NCBI RefSeq assembly: GCF_014279755.1
Contig: NZ_CP047951.1
Span: 744,001-808,000, forward strand
Length of the DNA stretch: 64,000 nucleotides
DNA from: Synechococcus sp. PROS-U-1
GTDB lineage: Bacteria > Cyanobacteriota > Cyanobacteriia > PCC-6307 > Cyanobiaceae
Direction: 5' to 3'
Positions 54,379 to 63,116 of the stretch are shown here, piece after piece. The position numbers were made by a program, and so were the translations under genes. The notes beneath the pieces were generated by a model. The model worked only from the letters and a program-made list of their open reading frames with translations. It was not told where the DNA came from and made no database searches. Position 1 is the first letter of the stretch. The number at the start of each line of letters is the position of its first letter.

Positions 54379-56748
54379 ATGGCAAGACTCTCCAGTCGCG
54401 AACTCGCATTAGAACGCCGTAAGGCGCTGACCACTTCCGGTAAGAAGTCCTCAGCTGCAGCTGGTACAGGCGCCAACCGTGTTCGCACCGTTGATGACGC
54501 CCGTCCCACCCGCACGAACGTGGCTGAAGTTGCTGAACCTGCTTCTGCACCTGTTGTTTCCGCTGCTGTAGCTCCGCAGCGAACACCTGCGTTCACCGCT
54601 GCTCCTTCCAGGCGCAGTTCACAGGTCAAGCCTCATCGCGATGCCAGTCGTGATCTGGTGCTTGCACGCCGTGAGGCCCTGTCCCGTCGCGGCAAAACCG
54701 CAGACACCAGCCGCGATCGCAACCGCGCTGATTTGGCCCGTCAAACCAAACCTGCTCCAGCTCCTGCACCCTCTGAAACCACGAAGAGCTGTGGCTGCGG
54801 AGGCAAGCGCGCTGCCGAGAAGACTGCACTGACCTCATTGAGTGCATCGGCCCCCAAGCTTTCCGCCCGCACAGAGCGCCGCGCCTCAGCGCCCAAGCGT
54901 CGCGCCATCGAGAATCCCAGTCGCGCCCTTGTTTTGGCCCGTCGCGACGCCATGGCCAAGCACGGCAAAACCGCCGGCAAGCAGTCCACCAGCGCCGCTG
55001 CTGTTGCCCGTCAGGCCAACCCTGATCTCACCAGCCGTGAGCTGGCCCAGCAGGTGCGCGAGTTGCGCACCAAGGCCGGTGCACGCAACAAGCAGAGTGC
55101 CGGTGTCACCCGCCCCACCGGTCCCAACCGCCATGGCGCCAAGCAGGCTGCTGCCGCTGATGCCCATTGGAAAGTTGGTGAAAGCACCACCACTGCTGGT
55201 CAAACAGTGACCGGCACCCAGGCCAACCGTTCGGTCAAAACCACCGGCAACGAAGCCAGCACCTGCCGATCGATCACAGGTACGGAGTATTTGGGGGCTG
55301 AAGTCTTCCAGACCTTCTGTCAGACCGCTCCGGGTGCCACGACTCCAGCCAAAGTGCGTGTGACGGCCACCAGCCACGGCAACCGCGTCACCGGAAATGA
55401 AGTGGGCCGCTCTGAGAAGGTCACCGGTGATGAGCCTGGCACCTGCAAGAGCGTGACTGGCACCGAGTACATCTCGGCCAACCAGTCCGCTGCCTACTGC
55501 GGTGGAGCTATGAGTTCCCCCCGCAAGGTGGGTCACAGCTTCACGGAACAAGGTCGTCCCGTCAGTGGCGTGATGGTCGGCCGCTCCGCCAGCGTCACTG
55601 GTGATGAGGCCGGCGCGAATCGCAGCCTCACTGGCGATCAATACCTCGGTTCTGACCCCCTTCCTGAAGGCCGTCCGGCAGCCAAGGTTGGTTTGTCCGG
55701 CACCCTGTCGGGCACGGGAGTTACTGGAACTTTGGTGGGTCGCTCCTCCCAGGTCACCGGTAATGAATTCGGCTCCTGCCACCGTGTGACCGGAGATCAA
55801 TACATCAGTGCTGAGCAGGTGAATGCCTTTTGCGGCGGCAAACCTGAGCCTGAAGCTGCCAAAGTTGGTTTCAGCGTCACCAACCGCAACCAGGTGGTGA
55901 GCGGAACCCGCACCGGCCGTTCGGAGCACGTCACAGGTGACGAGCCCGGTAGCTGCCAGGCCGTAACAGGAACTCCCTATGCAGGCCTCGAGCAGGCCGG
56001 CCAAAACTGCGGCACTCCCGCAGTCCAAGCCATTCGTGAGCGCACCCCTGTGCGTCCTGGAACCCCTTCCGCTGCGATGACTGGGATTCAACCCGGTGTC
56101 GGCGGTGTCATGACTGGGGATAAACGCGGCGCTTGTGAAGCGGTGACCGGTACTCCTTATGTCGGCGCTGATCAGTTGGCCGCTGCCTGTGGTGCTGATG
56201 CCCCTGCCGGCACCGACACCCACGGTCAATCCCCTGAGGGTGCTGCCTGGACCCGTTTCAGTGTCGTGTCTCCCGCCCGCGCTGCTCAGCAGCAGCGTGA
56301 CGCACGCTCCGGTGTGACCGGCACGTCCTACGAGGAGGGCAATCGCATCACCGGCCCTTTTGACATGGCTGGCGGCAAGGTGACCGGTACCGAGCAGTTT
56401 CGCTTCGATAACCGCGAGTTCCAAAACCGCCAGCAACAACGTCAGTTCCAGCCCACCGTTGCTGTAGTTAGTGAGCCCACTGACAAGCCTGCATCGCGGG
56501 TGACCGGAGAGGGTTCTTCCACCAAGATCACTGGTGATGACTGGGATCGTGGTGAGCACGTAACCGGCACGGAGGGTGCATCGGCGCGCCGACGCAATCC
56601 CAGCCGTCCGGGTCCGATGAGTGCCATGTCCTCGTTTGAGCGCAAGCGCAACGAAGAGACCGAATGGCCTGTCAGCCGGGTCACCGGTTCCAGCGGTAAC
56701 ACCGAGAAGGGGTCCTTGATCACCGTCTCCGGCGGCGCACGGGGCTGA
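54379..56748 (+). CDS. csoS2: Carboxysome scaffold protein CsoS2
   Basis: An intrinsically disordered 789-residue scaffold linking RuBisCO to the shell. N-terminal region: at least four helical repeats (for example SRELALERRKALTTSGKK, SRDLVLARREALSRRGK, SRALVLARRDAMAKHGK), the RuBisCO-binding motifs. Middle region, about 270-615: six repeats of the VTGT..GRS..VTGDE type with a Cys pair in most copies; the third (about residues 380-433) lacks both. C-terminal region: VTGT/ITGP repeats and an Arg-rich tail that contacts shell proteins. No in-frame sign of the programmed frameshift known in Halothiobacillus was identified. Confidence 0.96.
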   Translation: MARLSSRELALERRKALTTSGKKSSAAAGTGANRVRTVDDARPTRTNVAEVAEPASAPVVSAAVAPQRTPAFTAAPSRRSSQVKPHRDASRDLVLARREALSRRGKTADTSRDRNRADLARQTKPAPAPAPSETTKSCGCGGKRAAEKTALTSLSASAPKLSARTERRASAPKRRAIENPSRALVLARRDAMAKHGKTAGKQSTSAAAVARQANPDLTSRELAQQVRELRTKAGARNKQSAGVTRPTGPNRHGAKQAAAADAHWKVGESTTTAGQTVTGTQANRSVKTTGNEASTCRSITGTEYLGAEVFQTFCQTAPGATTPAKVRVTATSHGNRVTGNEVGRSEKVTGDEPGTCKSVTGTEYISANQSAAYCGGAMSSPRKVGHSFTEQGRPVSGVMVGRSASVTGDEAGANRSLTGDQYLGSDPLPEGRPAAKVGLSGTLSGTGVTGTLVGRSSQVTGNEFGSCHRVTGDQYISAEQVNAFCGGKPEPEAAKVGFSVTNRNQVVSGTRTGRSEHVTGDEPGSCQAVTGTPYAGLEQAGQNCGTPAVQAIRERTPVRPGTPSAAMTGIQPGVGGVMTGDKRGACEAVTGTPYVGADQLAAACGADAPAGTDTHGQSPEGAAWTRFSVVSPARAAQQQRDARSGVTGTSYEEGNRITGPFDMAGGKVTGTEQFRFDNREFQNRQQQRQFQPTVAVVSEPTDKPASRVTGEGSSTKITGDDWDRGEHVTGTEGASARRRNPSRPGPMSAMSSFERKRNEETEWPVSRVTGSSGNTEKGSLITVSGGARG

Positions 56749-56755
56749 TTCATTG

Positions 56756-58501
56756 ATGGTTCGCTCCAAGCCTTTCCGTGGCGGGCGACCTCAGGCCCCC
56801 TCGGCACCGACACGTCGCCAGCTTCAGCAGCTGGCCAACATCGCTGATCCGGCAGAGACCGCTCCGGATATGGAGTCGTCGACCCGTCAGGCTGCTCTGC
56901 AACGGCGCCGTGCCTTAACAACTTCAGGCAAAGCAGCTCAATTGGATCGTGGATCCGTTGCTGCTGGCAGGATTCGCTCCAGCAACGACGCTCAGCGTCC
57001 TGCTCCCTCCCAGCCTGGTTGGGTGCGCAGGGAGAAAGCAGCCACCCGGGCTGTTCCTTTCAATCTGAGTCGTAGTTCACTGCCGATCACACATCGGCGC
57101 CATCCGCTCACGGATGCAACGGCCAACGGCCGTCTTCAGGCTTACGAGCAGGAGATCAAAGGACGTTTCGATCGGATCGTTCCGCTTCTTCAGCAGGTTT
57201 CAGCGCTGCAGCATGAAACCGATTTCATTCCCCAGGCCCAACGGCTCTGCCGTTCCGAACTCGGCTTTGACCTGCCGGATCACATCCTGCAGCGGGCCTG
57301 GGTGCGTCCTCTCGACATGCGCGCTCTGTTCGCGTGGTGTGTGTTTGAAAGCCATCGCTTGTTCAGTGACCGCTTCTTTCAGGACGACCCCCTGGGCGGA
57401 GCCACTGGCAGTCCTGCTTCCAGGGAGTTTGAACAGTTCCTGCTCGACTGCGGCATTCATCTTCTCGATCTGACTCCTTGTGCTGACGGGCGCCTTGCCC
57501 ACACCGTGGCCTACGCCCTGCGCATTCCCTTCAGCGCTGTGCGTCGCCGTTCCCACGCCGGCGCCATGTTTGATGTGGAGAACACGGTGAACCGTTGGGT
57601 CAAAACCGAGCATCGCCGCTATCGCGAAGGCGCTCCGAATCCCTCCACCGAACCAACCCGCTACCTGAAGGTGGTGACCTACCACTTCAGTTCCCTTGAT
57701 CCCTCCCACCAGGGCTGTGCCGCCCATGGCAGCAACGATGAATTGGCGGCCTCGGCTGGTCATCAGCGACTGCTGGACTTCCGTGAGTCGGTGGAAAACA
57801 GCTTCTGCTGCGGTGCTTCCGTTGATCTTCTTCTGATCGGCCTCGACACCGACACCGATGCGATCCGTGTTCATCCCCCGAGCCGTGATAGCGAAATGGT
57901 GCTCGACCGTTGGCTTTGCGCCAGGGAACTGCATGCAGCCACGGCATCCATGACTGCTGATCAGGCCATGGCTCAAATTGCTGAAGCCGTCGAAAGCTCA
58001 GCACCTGCCCCCATGGATGCAGGCATGGTGTCTTTTCTGACGCGGTTGATTGCCAACAACATCTCCCAGATCGACTACGTGCAGGATCTGCACGGTGGTC
58101 CCTATCCGGATGCTGGCCACGCGGAGCGGTTTATCGGCGTTGGTATCGGTTTCAAGGAGGTGCATCTGCGCAACCTCACTTACTTCGCCCATCTCGACAC
58201 CGTTGAGGAGGGAGCTCCTGATCTTGATGTGGGGGTCAAAATTTTTAAGGGCCTCAATGTGGCCCGGGATCTGCCGATTCCGATCGTGGTGCGTTTCGAC
58301 TATTCAGGTCGCGTCCCCGGAGCCCGCGAACGGGCCATTGCCGATTGCCAACGGGTGAATCAGGCCATCGCTGATCGCTATGCAGCTCTCGTTGACGATG
58401 GTCTGCTCCACACTTGTCTCACCATTCGCGACCGCAACCAGACGGCACCGGCCGAGGTCGTCGGTTCCACGCTCGACCCGCAACTTCCGGAGGCTCACTG
58501 A
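56756..58501 (+). CDS. csoSCA: Carboxysomal beta-like (epsilon) carbonic anhydrase CsoSCA
   Basis: Converts bicarbonate to CO2 for RuBisCO inside the shell. The 581-residue protein has a disordered N-terminus of about 120 residues that includes TRQAALQRRRALTTSGKA at 43-60, almost the same as the CsoS2 RuBisCO-binding repeat. A helical middle domain follows (RRHPLTDATANGRLQAYEQE), then the catalytic region with FAWCVFESHRLF and YHFSSLDPSHQGCAAHGS providing the expected Cys/His zinc ligands. ATG 56756 overlaps nothing; the TTG at 56753 is also possible. Confidence 0.93.
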   Translation: MVRSKPFRGGRPQAPSAPTRRQLQQLANIADPAETAPDMESSTRQAALQRRRALTTSGKAAQLDRGSVAAGRIRSSNDAQRPAPSQPGWVRREKAATRAVPFNLSRSSLPITHRRHPLTDATANGRLQAYEQEIKGRFDRIVPLLQQVSALQHETDFIPQAQRLCRSELGFDLPDHILQRAWVRPLDMRALFAWCVFESHRLFSDRFFQDDPLGGATGSPASREFEQFLLDCGIHLLDLTPCADGRLAHTVAYALRIPFSAVRRRSHAGAMFDVENTVNRWVKTEHRRYREGAPNPSTEPTRYLKVVTYHFSSLDPSHQGCAAHGSNDELAASAGHQRLLDFRESVENSFCCGASVDLLLIGLDTDTDAIRVHPPSRDSEMVLDRWLCARELHAATASMTADQAMAQIAEAVESSAPAPMDAGMVSFLTRLIANNISQIDYVQDLHGGPYPDAGHAERFIGVGIGFKEVHLRNLTYFAHLDTVEEGAPDLDVGVKIFKGLNVARDLPIPIVVRFDYSGRVPGARERAIADCQRVNQAIADRYAALVDDGLLHTCLTIRDRNQTAPAEVVGSTLDPQLPEAH

Positions 58502-58503
58502 TC

Positions 58504-58818
58504 ATGCTCATCGTCAAGGTCATCAAGCCGCTCGTTTCCACCAACCGGATCCCCGATTTCGAGCACAAACATCTGCAGGTGGTTCTCGATGGAAGCACCA
58601 AGAAGGTGGCCGTCGATGCAGTCGGTGCGAAACCCGGCGACTGGGTGATCTGCGTCAGCAGCTCTGCTGCCCGCGAAGCTGCCGGAAGCAAGTCGTATCC
58701 CAGCGACCTCACCATTGTCGGAATCATTGATCACTGGGAACCCGATCCGCCGAAGACCTCGGCTCCATCTCCATCGCCCAGCCCCAGCGGCACACCCGCA
58801 GGAGGCAAAGCCAGCTGA
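58504..58818 (+). CDS. csoS4A: Carboxysome vertex protein CsoS4A
   Basis: A 104-residue BMV pentamer protein that closes the twelve vertices of the shell. The conserved text is MLIVKVIKPLVSTNRIPDFE, HKHLQVVLDGSTKKVAVDAV, GAKPGDWVICVSSSAAREAA and SYPSDLTIVGIIDHW; the last 20 residues are a Pro/Ser-rich tail. Start ATG 58504, two bases after the csoSCA stop. The stop TGA overlaps the ATG of csoS4B by one base. Confidence 0.96.
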   Translation: MLIVKVIKPLVSTNRIPDFEHKHLQVVLDGSTKKVAVDAVGAKPGDWVICVSSSAAREAAGSKSYPSDLTIVGIIDHWEPDPPKTSAPSPSPSPSGTPAGGKAS

Positions 58819-59069
58819 TGGAGATCATGCAGGTGATGGGCACGTTGATCTGCTCTTACAGAGTTGCAGGGCTGGATCACATGCATCTGCGCATCCTGCG
58901 CAACAACAAGGGCAAGAAGCTTGTGGCCGTTGATCCTGTTGGTGCCCGCGAGGGCAACTGGGTGTTCACCGCCAGCGGTTCGGCGGCTCGGCATGCCTGC
59001 CCTGACAACACCGTTCTCACCGATCTGACCATCGGTGGAATCATCGATTTCTGGAATCCGGACGGATAG
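58818..59069 (+). CDS. csoS4B: Carboxysome vertex protein CsoS4B
   Basis: An 83-residue BMV protein, paralogue of CsoS4A. MEIMQVMGTLICSYRVAGLD, HMHLRILRNNKGKKLVAVDP and GAREGNWVFTASGSAARHAC match the family, and the end DLTIGGIIDFWNPDG the vertex motif. The ATG overlaps the csoS4A stop, so the two are translationally coupled and could form mixed or separate pentamers. Confidence 0.95.
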   Translation: MEIMQVMGTLICSYRVAGLDHMHLRILRNNKGKKLVAVDPVGAREGNWVFTASGSAARHACPDNTVLTDLTIGGIIDFWNPDG

Positions 59070-59122
59070 GGACCACCCATCTCCCTCCGCCGTTTCCGTT
59101 CCGTTTCCACACCTTCACAGCC

Positions 59123-59659
59123 ATGGCTACTCCTTCCCCCACCCCCCGTCGTCGCACCACCCGCACGTCTGCTGCGGCGAACAAGACCGTGGATGTGAAG
59201 CCTGTGGCTAGCACCGCTGCTGCAGCTTCAACCACTGCCAAGGCTGCTCCTGCAACAACGCCTTCTCGCGCCACCACGACCACGCGCCGCAGCAGTGGAT
59301 CCACCACAGGTTCAGGTGGCGGATCGGCGGTGGCTAAACCCTCTGCCACGCCTTCTCCCAAGGTCCCCGGTGTGGCCCTGGGCCTGATCGAAACCCGTGG
59401 GATGGTGCCTGCCATTGAGGCAGCCGACGCAATGACCAAGGCTGCGGAAGTCACCTTGATCTGCCGTGAATACGTCGGTGGTGGTTACGTCACCGTGATG
59501 GTGCGTGGTGAAACCGGTGCCGTGAATGCCGCTGTGCGTGCCGGTGCTGATGCTTGCGAGCGGGTCGGCGACGGCCTCGTTGCCGCTCACATCATTGCCC
59601 GCCCCCATAACGAGGTGGAACCGGTGTTGGCCGGCAGTGGTGCAGCCCGCCGCAGCTGA
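59123..59659 (+). CDS. csoS1E: BMC shell protein with long N-terminal extension, CsoS1E
   Basis: A 178-residue protein. Residues from about 84 on are a BMC domain (GVALGLIETRGMVPAIEAAD ... VTVMVRGETGAVNAAVRAGA ... LVAAHIIARPHNEVEP) nearly identical to CsoS1A. The first 80 residues are an Ala/Ser/Thr-rich, Arg-containing disordered extension (RRRTTRTSAAANKTVDVKP, TTTTRRSSGSTTGSGG) absent from CsoS1A. The extension might be a tether to CsoS2 or RuBisCO. Known in marine Synechococcus and some Prochlorococcus. Confidence 0.9.
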   Translation: MATPSPTPRRRTTRTSAAANKTVDVKPVASTAAAASTTAKAAPATTPSRATTTTRRSSGSTTGSGGGSAVAKPSATPSPKVPGVALGLIETRGMVPAIEAADAMTKAAEVTLICREYVGGGYVTVMVRGETGAVNAAVRAGADACERVGDGLVAAHIIARPHNEVEPVLAGSGAARRS

Positions 59660-59770
59660 AGGACAAAAAGCCACCTCATCGCCGTTCACAAAGAGCGCTT
59701 TTGCTTGTAACCGGCATTTAGATTCGCCGGCCAACCAGCGACCAGCTCGATCATCATCCCGCTCGCCGTT

Positions 59771-61615
59771 TTGACCCCGGAGCTTTCGCTTCCAATTCAG
59801 TCCGCCTGGTTGATCCCGCTCTATGGGTTCATCGGGATGCTGGTCTCCCTGCCCTGGGCCTGTGGCTGGTTTCGCCGTGATGCTCATCGACCAGCGGCGT
59901 ATCTCAATATTCTCCTGACCCTGCTGGCCTTCGCTCACGGAAGCCTGATCCTTCAGGAGGTCTACCAATCGGGGCCGGTGGATCTGGCTTTCCCCTGGCT
60001 CACGGTGGCTGATCTTGAGCTGGACATCAGCTTCAGCCTGTCGCTCACCAATCTGGTGGCTCTGGAGCTGATCACAGGTCTCAGCCTTCTCTCTCAGGTG
60101 TATTCCCTGGGTTACATGGACAAGGAATGGGCACTGGCCCGTTTCTTTGCCCTGCTGGGTTTCTTTGAGGGGGCGATGAGCGGCGTCGTGCTCAGCGACT
60201 CCCTGTTCCAGAGCTATTTCCTGCTGGAGATGCTGACGCTCTCCACTTATTTGTTAGTCGGATTCTGGTATGCCCAACCCCTGGTGGTGACCGCCGCACG
60301 GGATGCCTTCCTCACCAAGCGCGTTGGTGATGTGCTGTTGCTGATGGGTGTTGTGGCGCTCTGCAGTTACTCCGGCGTGATGGGGTTCAACGACCTCTAT
60401 GCCTGGGCCGCCCAGGACACCCTTTCTCCTCTGGCGGCGACGCTACTGGGCCTCGGGCTGGTCGCAGGCCCAACAGGCAAGTGTGCCCAGTTCCCCATGC
60501 ACCTCTGGCTGGACGAAGCCATGGAGGGCCCGAACCCCGCCTCGATTCTGCGCAACTCGGTGGTGGTGACCTGCGGCGCGATTGTGCTCCTGAAGGTGAT
60601 GCCCATCCTTCAGCTTTCGCCCATCGCCATTGGCGTGATGCTCGTGATCGGCAGCATCAGTGCGATCGGCGGCTCCCTGGTGGCCCTAGCCCAGGTCGAC
60701 ATCAAACGCACGCTGTCGTACTCCACCACGGCCCACATGGGCCTGGTCTTCATCGCCATCGCGCTGCAGATCCCAGTCCTGGCTTTGCTTCTCCTGTTCA
60801 CCCATGCCGTGTCGAAAGCTCTCCTGTCGATGAGCATCGGTGGGGTGATCGCCTCCACCAACTGCCAGGACATCACGGAGCTGGGTGGTTTGGGCAGCCG
60901 CATGCCTGCCACCACCACAGCCTTCCTGGTGGGAGGTGCCGGTTTGGTTGGGTTCCTCCCTCTGGGTGGTTTCCTCGCATTGGCCCAGTCGATTGAGTTG
61001 CTGAGTGTGCGCTCCGTTCCCTTCATGGCTGTGTTCCTGCTCACCAACACCCTCACTGCGGTTGGTCTGGTGCGGGTGTTCCGTCACGTGTTCATGGGCG
61101 ATTCCCTGATCAAGTCCCGCCGTGCTGCCGAGGTCAACTGGCAGATGGCGTTTCCGATGGTGGCGCTCACCGTGATCGTGCTGATCACCCCGCTGTTGCT
61201 GGTGCGGCTTGAATCTCTCGACGGTTTGCTGGCGTTTCCCCTCTGGGCAGCAGCTCTTGTGGTGGGCAGCGGCCTGCTCGGGCTCCTTGCCGGCGCGGTG
61301 CTCCCCTTGAGCAAGGCATGGTCCCGTTCGCTCAATCCCCTGCTGCGTTGGTGGCAGGACCTTTTGGCTTACGACTTCTACACCGAGCGCTTTTACCGCC
61401 TCACCATCGTCAATGTGGTGGCCGGCTTCTCCCGCCTGGCTTACTGGTTTGACCGCAATGTGGTCGATGGTCTTCTCAATGGAGTCGCTCGCTTTTCCCT
61501 GGCCAGTGCCGACAGCCTCAAGCTCAGCGTCAGCGGCCAAAGCCAGTCCTATGTGCTCACGGTTCTCTTGGCCATCGTTCTCTTTCTCACCGCGGTGAGC
61601 TGGTTCTTCACCTGA
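59771..61615 (+). CDS. ndhF4: NDH-1 subunit NdhF4 (constitutive CO2 uptake complex)
   Basis: A 614-residue antiporter-like membrane subunit (about 16 helices) starting at TTG 59771. The NuoL/NdhF-type region (SLSLTNLVALELITGLSLLS, VAGPTGKCAQFPMHLWLDEA, VDIKRTLSYSTTAHMGLVF) matches. In alpha-cyanobacteria NdhF4/NdhD4 with CupB form the low-affinity CO2-hydrating NDH-1. A CCGGC/GCCGG hairpin (59711-59730) lies in the 111-bp gap before it. ndhD4 starts 10 bp downstream. Confidence 0.93.
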   Translation: MTPELSLPIQSAWLIPLYGFIGMLVSLPWACGWFRRDAHRPAAYLNILLTLLAFAHGSLILQEVYQSGPVDLAFPWLTVADLELDISFSLSLTNLVALELITGLSLLSQVYSLGYMDKEWALARFFALLGFFEGAMSGVVLSDSLFQSYFLLEMLTLSTYLLVGFWYAQPLVVTAARDAFLTKRVGDVLLLMGVVALCSYSGVMGFNDLYAWAAQDTLSPLAATLLGLGLVAGPTGKCAQFPMHLWLDEAMEGPNPASILRNSVVVTCGAIVLLKVMPILQLSPIAIGVMLVIGSISAIGGSLVALAQVDIKRTLSYSTTAHMGLVFIAIALQIPVLALLLLFTHAVSKALLSMSIGGVIASTNCQDITELGGLGSRMPATTTAFLVGGAGLVGFLPLGGFLALAQSIELLSVRSVPFMAVFLLTNTLTAVGLVRVFRHVFMGDSLIKSRRAAEVNWQMAFPMVALTVIVLITPLLLVRLESLDGLLAFPLWAAALVVGSGLLGLLAGAVLPLSKAWSRSLNPLLRWWQDLLAYDFYTERFYRLTIVNVVAGFSRLAYWFDRNVVDGLLNGVARFSLASADSLKLSVSGQSQSYVLTVLLAIVLFLTAVSWFFT

Positions 61616-61625
61616 TCGCCTCGAG

Positions 61626-63116
61626 ATGCTGCTTTCCCTTCTCCTCCTTATCCCCTTCCTCGGGGCCCTAGCGCTGATCCTCTGGCCGGGATCTCCCTCC
61701 AGTGCCCGTTTGCGCGACGTTTCCATCGTGCTGCTGGTGGTCCAGTGCCTGGCGAGCTTTGCGCTGTTGGTGCCCTTTGATGCTGGCGATCCGGGCCTGC
61801 AGCTGGTGGAACAGGCCCGCTGGGTGCATGCCATCGGTCTCGATTACGCCCTGGCGCTGGATGGCCTGTCGCTGCCGCTGGTGTTGATGAACGGCGTGCT
61901 CTGCCTGGTGGCCGCCATCGCGTCTCGCACGATTGAAAATCGCCCACGGGTTTACTTCGCCCTGCTGCTGGTGATTTCAGGCGCGGTGAACGGGGCGTTC
62001 CTGGCCCAGAACCTGCTGCTCTTCTTCCTGTTCTACGAACTGGAACTCATTCCGCTCTGGATGCTGATCGCCGTCTGGGGTGGTGCCAACCGTGCCTATG
62101 CCGCCACCAAGTTTTTGATCGTGACGGCCGTTTCAGGCGTTCTGATCTTGGGTGCTTTCCTCGGCATTGCCCTGGTCACCGGGACCATGGATTTCAGTCT
62201 GCGGCCGATCCTTGCCGGTGAACTGGGCATGACGGCCCAGCTTGTGCTGATGGGAGCACTCCTGATCGGTTTTGGCATCAAGATCCCTCTCTTCCCCTTC
62301 CACACCTGGCTGCCGGATGCGCATACCGAGGCCTCCACGCCGGTGTCGGTGCTTTTGGCTGGCGTTCTCCTGAAGCTTGGGACCTATGGATTGCTTCGCT
62401 TCTGCCTCGGCTTGTTCCCAGATGCTTGGCATGTGGCTGCTCCCTGGTTGGCGGGGTGGGCAGCCATCTCCGTGCTCTATGGATCCCTGGCGGCGATTGC
62501 TCAGACCGACATGAAGCGAATGGTGGCCTACAGCTCCGTGGGCCATATGGGCTATGTGCTCCTTGCAGCTGCAGCCGCCACGCCTCTCGGTTTGCAGGGA
62601 GCTCTCTTTCAAATGGTCAGCCATGGCCTGATCTCAGGGGTGTTGTTTCTCGTGGTGGGCGTTGTGTATGCCCAAACCGGAACCCGTGATCTCAACGTTC
62701 TCCGTGGCCTGCTCAATCCTCAGCGTGGGCTGCCCCTGACCGGCTCCCTGATGATCATCGGTGTGATGGCCAGTGCCGGAATTCCGGGAATGGCTGGATT
62801 CATCTCCGAATTCTTGATTTTCCGCGGCAGCCTTCAACCCTTCCCGCTGGCCACACTCCTTTCGATGGTGGGATCCGGCCTAACGGCGGTGTATTTCCTG
62901 TTGCTGGTGAACCGTGCCTTCTTCGGTCGCCTGGCGATTGCCCCCGGCGAGGTGGTGAATCCCCGTATCCTCGATCCCGTGGCGTTGCGGGAGCAGGTTC
63001 CGGCCATCGCCCTCAGCCTCGGTGTTCTGGTGCTGGGCCTTGCTCCTGAGCTGCTGTCGAACCTCAGCGAGGCGGCCACCACGGGCCTCAGCCTGATCAC
63101 CGGAGATCTGTCATGA
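61626..63116 (+). CDS. ndhD4: NDH-1 subunit NdhD4
   Basis: A 496-residue NuoM/NdhD-type proton-translocating subunit with about 14 hydrophobic helices. Family segments are LLFFLFYELELIPLWMLIAV, IGFGIKIPLFPFHTWLPDAH (with the conserved Lys), AIAQTDMKRMVAYSSVGHMG and MVSHGLISGVLFLVVGVVYA. Tight gap to ndhF4 (10 bp) and an ATGA overlap with the next gene (cupB) show a single operon. Confidence 0.95.
   Translation: MLLSLLLLIPFLGALALILWPGSPSSARLRDVSIVLLVVQCLASFALLVPFDAGDPGLQLVEQARWVHAIGLDYALALDGLSLPLVLMNGVLCLVAAIASRTIENRPRVYFALLLVISGAVNGAFLAQNLLLFFLFYELELIPLWMLIAVWGGANRAYAATKFLIVTAVSGVLILGAFLGIALVTGTMDFSLRPILAGELGMTAQLVLMGALLIGFGIKIPLFPFHTWLPDAHTEASTPVSVLLAGVLLKLGTYGLLRFCLGLFPDAWHVAAPWLAGWAAISVLYGSLAAIAQTDMKRMVAYSSVGHMGYVLLAAAAATPLGLQGALFQMVSHGLISGVLFLVVGVVYAQTGTRDLNVLRGLLNPQRGLPLTGSLMIIGVMASAGIPGMAGFISEFLIFRGSLQPFPLATLLSMVGSGLTAVYFLLLVNRAFFGRLAIAPGEVVNPRILDPVALREQVPAIALSLGVLVLGLAPELLSNLSEAATTGLSLITGDLS

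Noticed and set aside
54886-56769. 627-codon minus-strand open frame antisense to csoS2
   Set aside because: The Thr/Gly-rich repeats are the complement of the CsoS2 repeats, not a protein.
60686-61834. 382-codon minus-strand frame antisense to ndhF4
   Set aside because: Low-complexity His/Gln/Glu-rich translation; shadow of membrane-protein codons.
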